Below, in pieces: positions 11,997 through 22,894 of a DNA stretch of 64,000 nucleotides. This DNA is from Thelonectria olida (lineage: Eukaryota; Ascomycota; Sordariomycetes; Hypocreales; Nectriaceae), in contig JAGPYM010000002.1 in the NCBI GenBank assembly GCA_020736575.1, positions 3,100,001 through 3,164,000 of the forward strand. Direction: 5' to 3'. Position numbers and translations under genes: made by a program. Numbering within the stretch: position 1 is the first letter of the stretch; each line of letters starts with the position of its first letter. The notes beneath the pieces were generated by a model that was not told the origin of the DNA, searched no databases, and saw only the letters and a list, made by a program, of their open reading frames with translations.

Positions 11997-14900
11997 ATGG
12001 ACTACCCCGTTGCCTCCCAATCCGCCGCCCCCGAGAAATCTTGCGAGCTCTATATCCGCGACTACCCTCACCGATCCATCGCCATCGTTTCTTCCTCGCA
12101 CGCCCTGATCTTACGATATACCGCTTCCACCAGTGAAGCTATCGCAAATGGCACGCTTACATCAGTCGTGGCCTCTGCCAGACCACGTGCGGTTGGTGGA
12201 GAGTCACTCGTCTCCAAGTGCATGGTCGAATTTGCGCCCGTTTCGAAACGTCTTCTACAAGACTACCGCCGTCTGACGCATCGCCCAATTTATGGAACAC
12301 TGGGCCTCATCGCCGTCAACAGCGATGTCTTCATCTCCGTCATTACCCACGCCTCCCGAACCGCCACAGTCCGGCCAGGCGAGACAGTAGAGCGCATTGC
12401 TAGTGTGGCTTTCTACTGCTTGAGCAGTGCCGACTACGATGATGTCGTTCCTCTCGAGCCCGTCGAACCCGAATTTTCCGACTCTTCCTCAGTTTATACA
12501 CAATCGTCTGCGTACAGCCAAGGCCTGAGCCGGAGGGATGTTCCTATAGAACAACACCCATGTCATGACCTTCGCAATCTTCTTAGCAATGGTTCTTTCT
12601 ACTATAGCACCGACTTTGACCTCACGAATAGATTACAGGACAGGTATGAGCGAGAGATTCAACCAATACGTGCAAGAACTAACCAACAATAGGCCCATAA
12701 ACTCTAACTCATTCGAGATTGACAATTTTGACGATGTGTTCCTCTGGAATTCCTTCATGATTAGCCCTTTGGTCCAATTCCGCTCCCGTCTCATGCCCCA
12801 GGAGCGAGAAGCTTTGGATGCCTCACGTATCCTCACGTCCGCGATTCGAGGATTTTGTAAGACAATGACTATCCCACAAAGTGCGTCGCCAATCAAGAAT
12901 CTGAAGACTGGGATGCCTTCATATTTGACCCTTATTTCCCGGCTTTCTTGTCGAAGAGCAGGAACTCGCTTTAACGCCCGCGGAATCGACGATGACGGAC
13001 ATGTCGCCAACTTTGTTGAAACGGAAACCACCTTTTGGAGCCCGTCTGGCACTCTGTTCTCGTATGCCCAGGTCCGGGGTTCTGTTCCTGTCTTTTGGGA
13101 ACAGGCGGCCGACTTGATTCCGGGGCGACAGAAGATTACCGTGACACGATCTCCCGACGGTACGCAGCCAGCATTCGACAAGCACTTTGATGAGCTTGAG
13201 CAGACGTACGGCGCTGTGCATATTATCAATCTTCTCAGTGAATCCAAGCCAGGGGAAGTAGAACTCAGTAATCTGTACCGAAACGGTGTTCGACACTGTC
13301 CGCTAAGCCGGCCAGGGCCCGATGGTTCCTGGGATCATGCGCTCTTACGAGAAACTCACTACGATTTTCACGCTGAAACGAAGGGGCCTGGAGGATATGA
13401 GGCGGCTCGAGACATTCGCAGATATATCGAGGATTCAACAGACGGGTTCGCATATTTCCTCTCGGAAGAGACCAACGATTTGCACGAGGCTCCTGGTGTG
13501 GCCGGGCACAACCGGTTGGTGGTGGTCCTCCAACAGGAAGGCGTCTTCAGAACCAACTGTCTCGATTGCCTTGATCGAACGAATTTGATCCAAACCATCA
13601 TCTCGCAGATGGCAGTGGAAGCCTTTCTCGGACACAGGGGCGAATTTGCGGCCTCTGATTTCTGGATGAGGCACTCTAGTTTATGGGCAGACAACGGAGA
13701 CTCCTTGTCTAGGATCTATGCTGGAACTGGCGCCTTGAAGACGTCCTTCACTCGCCACGGAAAGATGTCCTTGGCCGGTGCAGTTGCCGATGTACGCAAG
13801 TCCGTTCAGCGCATTTACCACAATAACTTTGTCGATCCTTCTCGACAAATCACGATTGATATGCTCCTCGGTCGCCTCGTTGGGCAAGCCCCAGTTCATC
13901 TCTTCGATCCAATAAGCGACTTTGTGTCAGTTGAGCTAGCCAAACGAAGTGCTGAATTCTCATCGACAACGAGCATATCCATGTGGGTTGGCACGTTCAA
14001 CCTCAACGGACGGACTGAAGGCGTCGACCACGATTTAGGCCCATGGCTCTTCCCGCCGTCTATGGGTAATGCCCAGCCAGATATTTACGTGGTAGGGTTC
14101 CAGGAAATCGTGGAGCTAAGCCCACAGCAGATCATGAACAGCGATCCTACGCGAAAGCAAATGTGGGAGACGGCGGTCAAAGGCAATCTTAACGAGAGGC
14201 AAAGGCGCCTAGGAGGCGACAAGTATGTACTTCTTCGAAGCGGGCAGTTGGTGGGTGCTGCGCTCTGTATATTTGTCAAGACATCGGCTCTCGACAACAT
14301 TAAGAACGTCGAAGGCAGCGTCAAGAAAACAGGAATGTCTGGCATGGCTGGGAATAAAGGCGCGGTCGCCATCCGGTTTGACTACGCCAACACGCATATT
14401 TGTTTCGTCACGGCACATTTGGCTGCCGGTTTTGCCAACTACGACGAAAGAAACCGAGATTACGCAACGATCCATCATGGGCTACGTTTCCAGAGGAACC
14501 GAAGCATCGATGACCATGGTAAGAACTTGTCTCGATCCAACCCGACCCAACCCCTTTGCAGCAACTCGGGGCTATGTTTACTAATTGCAATAGACGCCGT
14601 CGTATGGCTAGGTGACTTCAACTACCGTATCGGGCTGAGCCTGGATACGGCCAAGGCTCTCGTGAAGAAGCGCGAGTTCGGAGTTCTGTACGAGAACGAC
14701 CAGTTGAATCTACAAATGGTGGCCGGGTTGTCGTTCCCCTTCTATTCAGAGGCTCGCATCACGTTCCCCCCGACGTATAAATTTGACATTGGCACTGATG
14801 AATACGATACATCGTAAGCAGAGTACTCCTTTACTCACTTAAGGCTCGGCTAACTCGTTTGTTCCAGTGAGAAAGCGCGTATACCTGCGTGGACTGATCG

Positions 14901-16149
14901 AATTCTACGGAAAGGACCCAATCTCCGACAGCTCTTATATGACTCAGCTCCTCTCAAGTTTTCGGATCACCGACCGGTTCATGCGCTCTTTGAGTGCAAG
15001 GTGGGCATGGTCAACGAAGGCGTCCGGGAGACGATCAGCCGCGAACTATACCAACGGCGAAAAGCCGAAGTTGGAGATGCGACCGCACACATGGGGCTTG
15101 GTGAGGATACCGAAGACGAAGACCTCATCGGGTACGATTCCATTGAGCCAGGGCTGCCCCCTGCGAGCTCAGATCGCCAGAAGTGGTGGCTTGACAACAA
15201 ACAGCCAGCCCGGGCCGCGGTGCCTGTTCCTCGGGATGGGAACGGCCAGCTCATGGGTCTCAACCCTAACCGTCCGTCAAATCCATTCGGGCAAAGCGAG
15301 GAGGGGGATTGGATTTCAATCCCCAGATCGTCATCCAAGGCTTCACTCTCAAGCATGTCGAGCTCTCCGTTTGAAAAAGTGATGCTTCCACACAGCATGT
15401 CGTCTGGAGCTTTAGGTATGCCGCCTAGAAAGCTGCCTCCACCGTTTGACCCGTCGACGCTACCAGCCAAGGTCGGGAGGATGGCCCTATCGGATGATCA
15501 TGTACCGGCAAGTCGGGGAGAGACGCCTCCACCTCCTCCGCCGAGACGACAGACGGGAAACGTGACGGCACCGGCAGCGGCTCCATTTGGTCTTAATAGG
15601 ACACAGACCCAGCCCCTTCCCGTGCCTCCACCCCGGCCGGTATCAGCAGCCTCTCACAATTCACACGCTTCATATAGCACAAGGGGAGGAAAGTCACCGC
15701 CTCCGGTAGCGAAGAAGCCGGCTCACCTAAGTACGATATCGCCTTCAGCAAGCCCAAGGCTAAACCACGGGCCTTTGGACGATGACGACTTCCGGCCGCC
15801 GCTGCCTACGCGTGCCGCAACGTCGGGCCTGACAGGAACGCCGTCGTACGGACAGATGCTCACGCCTGCGAGAAAACCTGTTGCGCCGCCGAAGCCTGCA
15901 ATGAACGGGTCGGGAATGAAGGCATCAGGTACGGCAGTGGGAGCGGTTGGACTGGTCGGCATGGTTGGTGGAGACGCTCGGCCGGTGGTGGCGGCCCGGC
16001 GAGCGCCACCACCGCACGCACAAGCTCAAGCTCCAGCTCCAGTTCAACAGCATGCACGACAGAAGAGCAGCGTGGACCTGCTGGGGTCGCTTGACGAAGG
16101 GCAGGACATGGGAGGATGGGAGACGTTGAAGCCGAGCACACGAACATGA
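11997..16149 (+). CDS. Synaptojanin-like inositol polyphosphate 5-phosphatase (Sac1 + 5-phosphatase domains)
   Basis: This is the filamentous-fungal counterpart of yeast Inp51/52/53. These enzymes dephosphorylate PI(4,5)P2 and other phosphoinositides during endocytosis and actin control. The product has 1,324 residues in four exons: 11997-12643, 12693-14518, 14594-14813 and 14868-16149. Introns are 49, 75 and 54 bp. An N-terminal Sac1 domain carries the CX5R motif in RTNCLDCLDRTN near residues 501-512. The 5-phosphatase domain starts near residue 644 (WVGTFNLNG) and carries GNKGAVAIR near 769, WLGDFNYRI near 829 and SDHRPVHALFE near 929. The last 300 residues are rich in proline (PPPPPPRR, VPPPRPV), as expected for SH3-partner binding. 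Both catalytic centres look intact. I cannot tell which yeast paralogue it matches, so no symbol is given. Confidence 0.95.
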
Positions 16150-18402
16150 TGAGGGATGTTGAATCGTGATAAGCCACCGTGTTATGAGGCACCATTGGAT
16201 GGGGACTGGCGTCAGTGACGGACATGGGTTTGAGTATTAATTGATGAGATTATCGAGATGGGCGGGCTTGTTAGCGGGCGTATCATTCTGTTGGACCAGG
16301 TGATGGAGGGACCCTGGTTCTGGATGCGAAATTGGGTCAAGTTATCAACGTGAGGGAACAAAGGAGTGACCACGACCAGTTTGTTTCGTTTGATCAGTGG
16401 CTGTTTCCCCCCCCCCTCCTCTCGCTGTCCCATGATGCGCGCCCAAGTTCTGGACCATTCCCCTCTCGCTCGGCCGCCCCCTTCGCTCTGCAGTCGGCAC
16501 GGGCGAACCAAACGCCACTAAGCTGGTGCAGGGAATGATTCGCATACTGTTTCTGCAGGCCTCGACACAAGAGTCATGTCTTTGGTAGGCGGTCAGCTGC
16601 AGCACTCTGCATCCCTTGCAGAGGTCGGCGGAGGAGGATGGCGTCGATTCCAAGTCAAGTGTCTTACCCTGTAGGCGTGTGCGAGAGCGTCGTTCGCCCT
16701 CCATTTCGAGCTCGTAAAGGGCCCCCATGACGCGTATTTTGTGTTTTTGGTTGGGCGAAACGGGGCCAATTGTCGACGGGTGATTCCGCCTCCATTTGCG
16801 TTACCTCGCGATCGAGGCTATTTTGTCGTCGTTTTCTTTTTGTGGCGGACGATGATCAGCGTATGAGGCAAACGTCGAAGCATGTCTTGTTCCTTGCACA
16901 GTGCCGGGCTTGACCAGTTCCGCTAGGTTGGAGGCGCCTCCGCATCGCCGAACAAGCTCAGCGCGGTGACTACTTCGTACATAGATAGTGTGTACGTACG
17001 GGTACGGTGGTTGTCTGCAGCCATTCGTCTTCATTCGCGACCCCATCCGCGATCTCGACGCTAAGTGTCATCGGGCTGTCCGTTTCTCAGTACTGCTGTA
17101 CATAGGGTACGCATTACGATTCGTGATTGCCTCAAGCCCTCATCAACAATAACGATTCAGCACTTCACGCCGGACCGCCCTTTGTCCCAGATGAATCCCA
17201 ATAGCGGCGGCGCCCGATAGACAATCGGCGGCGCTTGGCTTCTTTGGGCCGTCTCGTGTGGGGAATGGTTCACATCCCATCCCGTGGACCCGTGCAAGTG
17301 CAAAATCAAAGCTGCAAGGACCAGGCATCAAGTCACGCCTGCCCCCCCCCCCGGTACTGTACCTCGTTGCTTCGTGGGTACTATGTAGTTACTGCCTCCC
17401 GCGTAACGACTAACAAGTACGTAGAAGACTGGCGGTCTCGTCGCTCCTCCCCTCTGTCGCCCTGCTCGTCCTCTCTGGGGAAAGAACAGGAGCCCCATGC
17501 TTCTTTCTTGCTTGGCTTGGCCTCCAGACTTTTAGACTTACCTTACCTCAGTTCAGTCCAGTCAGAGTGAACCGTGACCCGATAATCGCAATTTCTACTG
17601 CGAACTAATAATAATATTTCCTTGTCCCACCTTTTAGATTCTCGCCCTTGACCTTGACTCTCCTCTCCCGCCTCCAATCTCGATCCATCCTCCATCTCGA
17701 AAATCTCGTCTCCTTTTTTCTTCTTCTTTCTTCTCTCCTTGTTGATTATTCAAGCTCGCATTGGGACCGCTTACGATTCTTGGGTGACTCCTCCTCCATC
17801 ATCACCGTCGGTGGGGAAAGAAGAAGGAAACGAACGACCAACAACGACAAGACGGCTCGGCTCTTGCTAGGATAACCAACCCAACCTTCCTCGCCCTCGA
17901 TCCTGACCATCCCTGTCTCATGATACCCTCCCCCTACCAGCTCTCATCTCCTCCGTCTCGGTCACCTGCAGCGCAGAGTGTCACACTCAAACAACCCACC
18001 ACATTTGACACGTCAAATTGCATCGCCTCGAACCGGGAACCTGAATCACTGCTGGTGCGCCCTTGGTAGCTGGCTGTCCAGTCCCTGTCGAGACACCCGC
18101 CAACTTTGTTCGCGTCATCGCCACTCAACGGGGTTGTTCACAATTGAATTGGATTCCCTCTCAGCCCAACCTGGAAATCGGGTACCTCGCCATCGGCAAC
18201 GGTCTGCTCCAACGGCAAGGCTGAGTTTAACTTTGACATATCCGAGCATCGGATCAAGCCGTTTCCACAGCGCCTACCCACGTCAGATCATCTATCAGTG
18301 GCGAGTATCAAGCTCAGCTTTGAAGGAACGCAATCGCCCGTCACTTGGATACATCATCAGTACACCTCAACAACCCATCACCCACCAACGCTTTCGATCA
18401 AG
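16150..18402. other. Intergenic region upstream of the small basic protein gene
   Basis: No gene is supported in this 2.25-kb stretch. A run of CT-rich sequence at about 17640-17930 looks like a fungal core promoter and leader for the plus-strand gene at 18403. A cluster of GTAC-rich words (GTACGTACGGGTACGG) lies at about 16995-17010. Confidence 0.5.
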
Positions 18403-18972
18403 ATGGAAGCCCCCAAGACAGCAGCACACGCTGCAAACATCAGCAACAACCCTCTGATGCCCCCAGCCAAGCAACAGCGCATCCTCATCTGGCGCACCGA
18501 GGTCGCGTCCGCCCTCTCGCTTCCGACTTCCTCTCACTCCTCCGACACCACCACCACCTCCGTCGCCAGTCCACTACCCGACGACATCACCATCAACGAC
18601 GACCCTCGTCCCACCCCCGAGCATGCCATCCTGGGCTCGCCTCTGTCCCCAACCACATCTTCATCCAAGGCCCGCAGCTTCTGGAAGCGCATCAGCTGGC
18701 GCTTCTCTCGCCATCGCCGCGGCCCATCCTCCCTCGCCCCTGACGCCCAACGCACCTCCATGTATCGCAACGATAGGCCCATCCCCGTCGTCGATGACCT
18801 GGATGGTGCTTTTCAGGATAGGCATAGCGACGACGGCGCCAATGCCCTGCGCGACAAGCAAGAGCGGATGCAGCGTGCCGCCAGGCTTCTCAACCAAGGA
18901 GTCAGGGAGGACGCGGGCGCTGCTGTCATCAACGCGCAACGCAGCCGCAATGGACAACATACCGTGGCATAG
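18403..18972 (+). CDS. Hypothetical basic, Ser/Thr-rich protein
   Basis: I do not recognise this single-exon 189-residue product. The start at 18403 (MEAPKTAAHAANI) is preferred. An in-frame ATG at 18298 would add 35 residues of unlikely composition. The middle is Ser/Thr/Pro-rich, followed by a basic aromatic patch near residues 90-107 (SFWKRISWRFSRHRR) and a charged helix-like region near 147-162 (RDKQERMQRAARLLNQG). There is no signal peptide or membrane segment. The basic patch could bind nucleic acid or membrane, or be a nuclear localisation signal, but this is inference. It lies alone between large gene-free stretches. Codon use (C-ending, few rare codons) supports a real gene. Confidence 0.6.
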   Translation: MEAPKTAAHAANISNNPLMPPAKQQRILIWRTEVASALSLPTSSHSSDTTTTSVASPLPDDITINDDPRPTPEHAILGSPLSPTTSSSKARSFWKRISWRFSRHRRGPSSLAPDAQRTSMYRNDRPIPVVDDLDGAFQDRHSDDGANALRDKQERMQRAARLLNQGVREDAGAAVINAQRSRNGQHTVA

Positions 18973-20210
18973 AGGCCTCTACGTTCGCGCCTGCTACGCA
19001 ACTCCACCACCACAGCTTTGATACCCTTACACCTTCAAACGAGAGAAGCCTGACCGCGGCCATAATCCCATAAGTAATCATCCGGGGCGGCAGGGCCATG
19101 TCGACATGTGTCATGATAGCATTTATTCTTCATTAATTCACGTCTTTTAACAAATAGACTCTGGGGCGCTTCGTGACGAAAACCATGCCAACTACCTTCC
19201 GTAATTGCCTTTTCCGCATCCCTTGCCAACTCCGCCTCTCATAGACCAATATCCCCCCGAAATGACCTTGACGAGAATACGGGCCTAGCGAGAACTAGAC
19301 AGGCAACAAATTGAAGCCTGTCTAGTCAAAGATAGACGTCGTATGAGTAGAGCCGCAAACGCACAAGTTTCGACCGTGCGCTGCCGTCCGATAAAAGAGG
19401 GCCCATCGCATGAGCCGCAAGGCCAAGGCTCTTCCATTTCGCGTCAAGAGGTCAGAGAAGGAAGAGAGATACGTCGAAAGGAGTGAATAAAGCGTTTTCG
19501 CCATTTCATTTTGGTGACTGTCGAGAGTGCCGTGTGAATCATCTGTAGGACATGAACCTTTGTTGGGGGGTTGTTTGGGAATTTGGGGATTGGGATTTGG
19601 TGCTTTCAAGTAGGAAAACAACAGGAAACAGCTCCAAATCTCTTCTCCGAGGGTGATTTGTAAAAATAAAAGAGAGCCGCAAAACAAAAGACTTTAAAAA
19701 CAAACATTCAAGGTGGGGGACAGGCAAACATGGGGGGTGATAAAAAAAGAAACAAGCATTTCCATAAGTGATCCATCATGAACACAGGCATGGCCAGTGA
19801 CTCTGCCCTTCCACGGCATTACCCTGCGGGGGAAAAGGAGAACGGGGGAGAAAAAGAGCACTATGTAGGTAAGAGGTAATGGACGGAGGGGGAGCTTTGC
19901 GATTTATCTGTCAGGTAAAAGCCGTCGGTCGTTTTTCCGAGTCCAACGGAGGAACAAGACGGAGAAGAATCCATGCCGTGCACTTTCCCTTGCCTGAACC
20001 AAACCCATATTTCCTCCCTCTCTCCCTTGCCATGAAAAGCAACGCACTGCGCAAACAAAAAGAAAATGCCTCGTACTATCAACCAGCCCGCCCAAGACAG
20101 GCCCAGCTATCTGTGTGTCCGGGGGCAGACTCGAGGTAGCAAGGGCTTGGTTGGCATATCGGTTCCAATTGCCGAAATGCTCGTGGTATCGGGAATTTGG
20201 TTGAAGTAGA
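18973..20210. other. Convergent 3' region between the small basic protein gene and the 14-3-3 gene
   Basis: This 1.2-kb stretch contains the 3' flanks of two genes that face each other. I see no coding frame or RNA gene in it. Confidence 0.55.
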
Positions 20211-21864
20211 TTAAGAAGCAGCCGCAGGCGCAGTCTCCTCCTTGGGAGCCTCCTGCTCAGCAGGCTTCTCGGCCTCACCCTCCTCCTTCTTGGGAGCATC
20301 GGCGGCACCGGTCTCGGCCTCGGCGCTGTCGGACGAGGTCCAGAGGGTCAGGTTGTCACGGAGAAGCTGCATGATGAGAGTGCTATCACGGTAAGACTCC
20401 TCGGAAAGGGAGTCAAGCTCGGCAATAGCATCGTCGAAGGCCTGCTTCGCGAGGTGGCAAGCACGGTCGGGGGAGTTCAGAATCTCGTAGTAAAAGACGG
20501 AGAAGTTCAGAGCAAGACCAAGACGGATGGGGTGGGTAGGAGTGAGCTCCGTCTGGGCAACATCGGTAGCGTTCTGTGGTTGGGTAAAACAGTCAGCGGG
20601 GTGGTTGCGAGGGGCCGGATCGCGCGGCATGTGATGGAGGGGAATTTAGCCTCACCTTGTAAGCCTCGTGGGCAGCGGTGGCAGCGACCTTACGCTTCTC
20701 GCCGGAAGCGAACTCGGCGAGGTAACGGTGGTAGTCACCCTTCCTGTGCAATAGTTAGATACAATTCTAGAAAGCGTGTCCTTGGAAATTGGTTGTCTTA
20801 ATCCCCATGGGAATACAAAGGGCGGGGGCTATCGCCGAGGAGGTGAGGGGAAAAGGGGGGAAAGTTTGACAACCAGATAGTCAAGGCACACAATGAGCAC
20901 AGAGCAGCCGAACGACATCAGGGCAGAGGTGAGAATGGGGCGAACTACAAAAACGTACATCTTGTGGTAGAAGACCTTAGACTCGCCGGTGGCGGCGTTG
21001 GGGATGAGGGACTCGTCAAGAACGTCGAGAACGTCCTGGCAGACCTTCTCAAGCTCGAGCTCGATCTTGCTGCGGTACTCCTTGATGGTAGAAACGTGCT
21101 TGTCGGAGCCCTTGGACTCCTCCTTCTGCTCGATCGAGGAGATGATTCGCCACGAGGCACGGCGGGTACCAACGACGTTCTTGTAGGCAACGCTGAGGAG
21201 GTTGCGCTCGTCGACGGTGAGCTCACCACCGAGCTTGGCCACCTCCTTCATGTAGGTGACCATCTCATCGTAGCGCTCGGCCTGCTCGCAGAGGCGGGCG
21301 AGGAAGGTCTTGCTGTATTTGGAACGGGCACGAGGTCAGCGATACGGAACGGTGATTTCTTTCGGTGGGGTGGAGTCATCCTGTCCCAGACGACGAAAAC
21401 GAGGGGATCGAGAGCGACGACGAGGGTGCGGGACGAGGAAAGGCAGGAGGTAGTAGGACAAACCTTTCACGCTAGAAGAAGAGTAATGTTAGCATGATTG
21501 TGAACAAGTTGATGTCAGGAGCGGTATCGATGGGAGCAGGAAATGAGGCGGGGAGAGAAAGGGGCGATAGGGAAGACGGTCAAGAGAACGACGCCAGGCC
21601 AAGTGCGCAGTTGGTGGCCGCATCGGCAGGCAGTGCGCCATGAAGATGGGGATGACGATGGCGGGGAGGCCTTGTTGTTGGAGGGGTTGTGGTGCGAGTG
21701 CGTGTGCGTGTGCGTTGCTGCGCAGGGGCGGAACTGGGCAGACAAGACGACAAAACAAAGGCAAAACGAGGGGAAGGGACGGCGAGATCTCGAGGGCAGA
21801 TGGCAGAAAAGAGGGCAGCGGGAATGGAGGGGATAGACGGCGGCGTGCTTACCTCGGTGGTCAT
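20211..21864 (-). CDS. 14-3-3 protein with an 8-nt microexon
   Basis: 14-3-3 proteins are dimeric adaptors that bind phospho-Ser/Thr motifs and regulate signalling, the cell cycle and metabolism. The model has five exons: 21864-21853 (12 nt), 21471-21464 (8 nt), 21312-20959, 20743-20656 and 20573-20211. Introns are 381, 151, 215 and 82 bp, and the product has 274 residues. The start reads MTTE, then RES across the microexon, then [18 protein letters not shown]. Signature stretches follow: [32 protein letters not shown], and a C-terminal part with [18 protein letters not shown] and [16 protein letters not shown]. The tail is acidic and Ala/Pro-rich. The residues that form the phosphopeptide groove in the family are present. 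It corresponds to yeast Bmh1/Bmh2. The leader is pyrimidine-rich on the coding strand. Confidence 0.96.
21464..21471 (-). other. 8-nt microexon of the 14-3-3 gene
   Basis: On the minus strand the 8 bases CGTGAAAG lie between acceptor TCTAG and donor GTTTGT. They supply codons RE plus two bases of S, and are needed to join MTTE to SKTFLARL in frame. Skipping would leave 8 nt out and shift the frame. Confidence 0.85.
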
Positions 21865-22847
21865 GGTGAATAAGGAAGATGAGAAAGAGTTGGTATGAGT
21901 AAAGGCGGCCGGGAGAGGAGTGAAGGAACAAGGGAAGATGGGTGAGAGAGATGAAGTTTGAAGTGAGAGAAAGGTGACGGGTGGTTTTCGAGGTTTGAGA
22001 TTTGGGAGTTTGGGGAGAGAGGGGGGGGGGGGTGCGTAAAAGCTGGTAGGTACGTATCTCAAGGAAGAGGGCGAGGGAGTGATTTGAATGAGAGATGGTC
22101 TGCGCTGGGAAAGTCTGGGACTGGGACCCGGTGTGGGTTTGCTGTGGAGGTGGGAACACGGGTCAGGCGTCGACAGAGGCGCTGTGTTTGCAAGTTTGTG
22201 CGTGCTTGCGGCCCGTGAGGCGCGGGTTGTTTATGTTTTGAGAGGATTGGCACCGGGTACGGTACGTGCCAACCTGCCCCTCTTTTCTAGAGGTGTTTTG
22301 CCCTGCCAGGCCACGCCTCAAGGTGGAAGCCTTTCCCATCATGTAAGAGGAGGCGACCACCGTTGAAATATCCCACCAGGGTTCCAAGGAGACACCCTGA
22401 AAACATCTATGCATCACAGAGTATCTACAGGAAAACGGTTTCTACTGTACGCAAGTGTAGTGGCTGCTTGTCAAGGTCGTTCCCGGACACGCGGTGAATT
22501 AGTACCTTGCCTTAGGTGACGGAGTAGACGCTGCGGGGCGCGCGTTTGCCAGTAACCGGTGGACGGTACGGTGCGGTGCGGGTGTGCCAGTCATCCTTCC
22601 ATGGTACCTATCTATTCGTACGTGCTAAATTTGCCCAGTGCGTGCCTAGTGGAGGACAGCAGAGTGCCAAATCGACGGCCAGAAGCCGAGCATTAGTTAG
22701 GACGACGGAGCAGGTCCATCAACCCAGTGCTTGCCAACTATCCGAATCATCACGGACGGAAGGTCAAGTTTGAATCAAGTGACTCAAGTTGTGGTGGCAG
22801 GTTATCATCAGCACTCGGCAGGTACGTACGTGGGTGAATAAAGATAA

Positions 22848-22894
<47 letters not shown>

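Noticed and set aside
12633..13247. 204-codon minus-strand frame inside the synaptojanin-like gene
   Set aside because: Antisense shadow of the Sac1 domain coding sequence.
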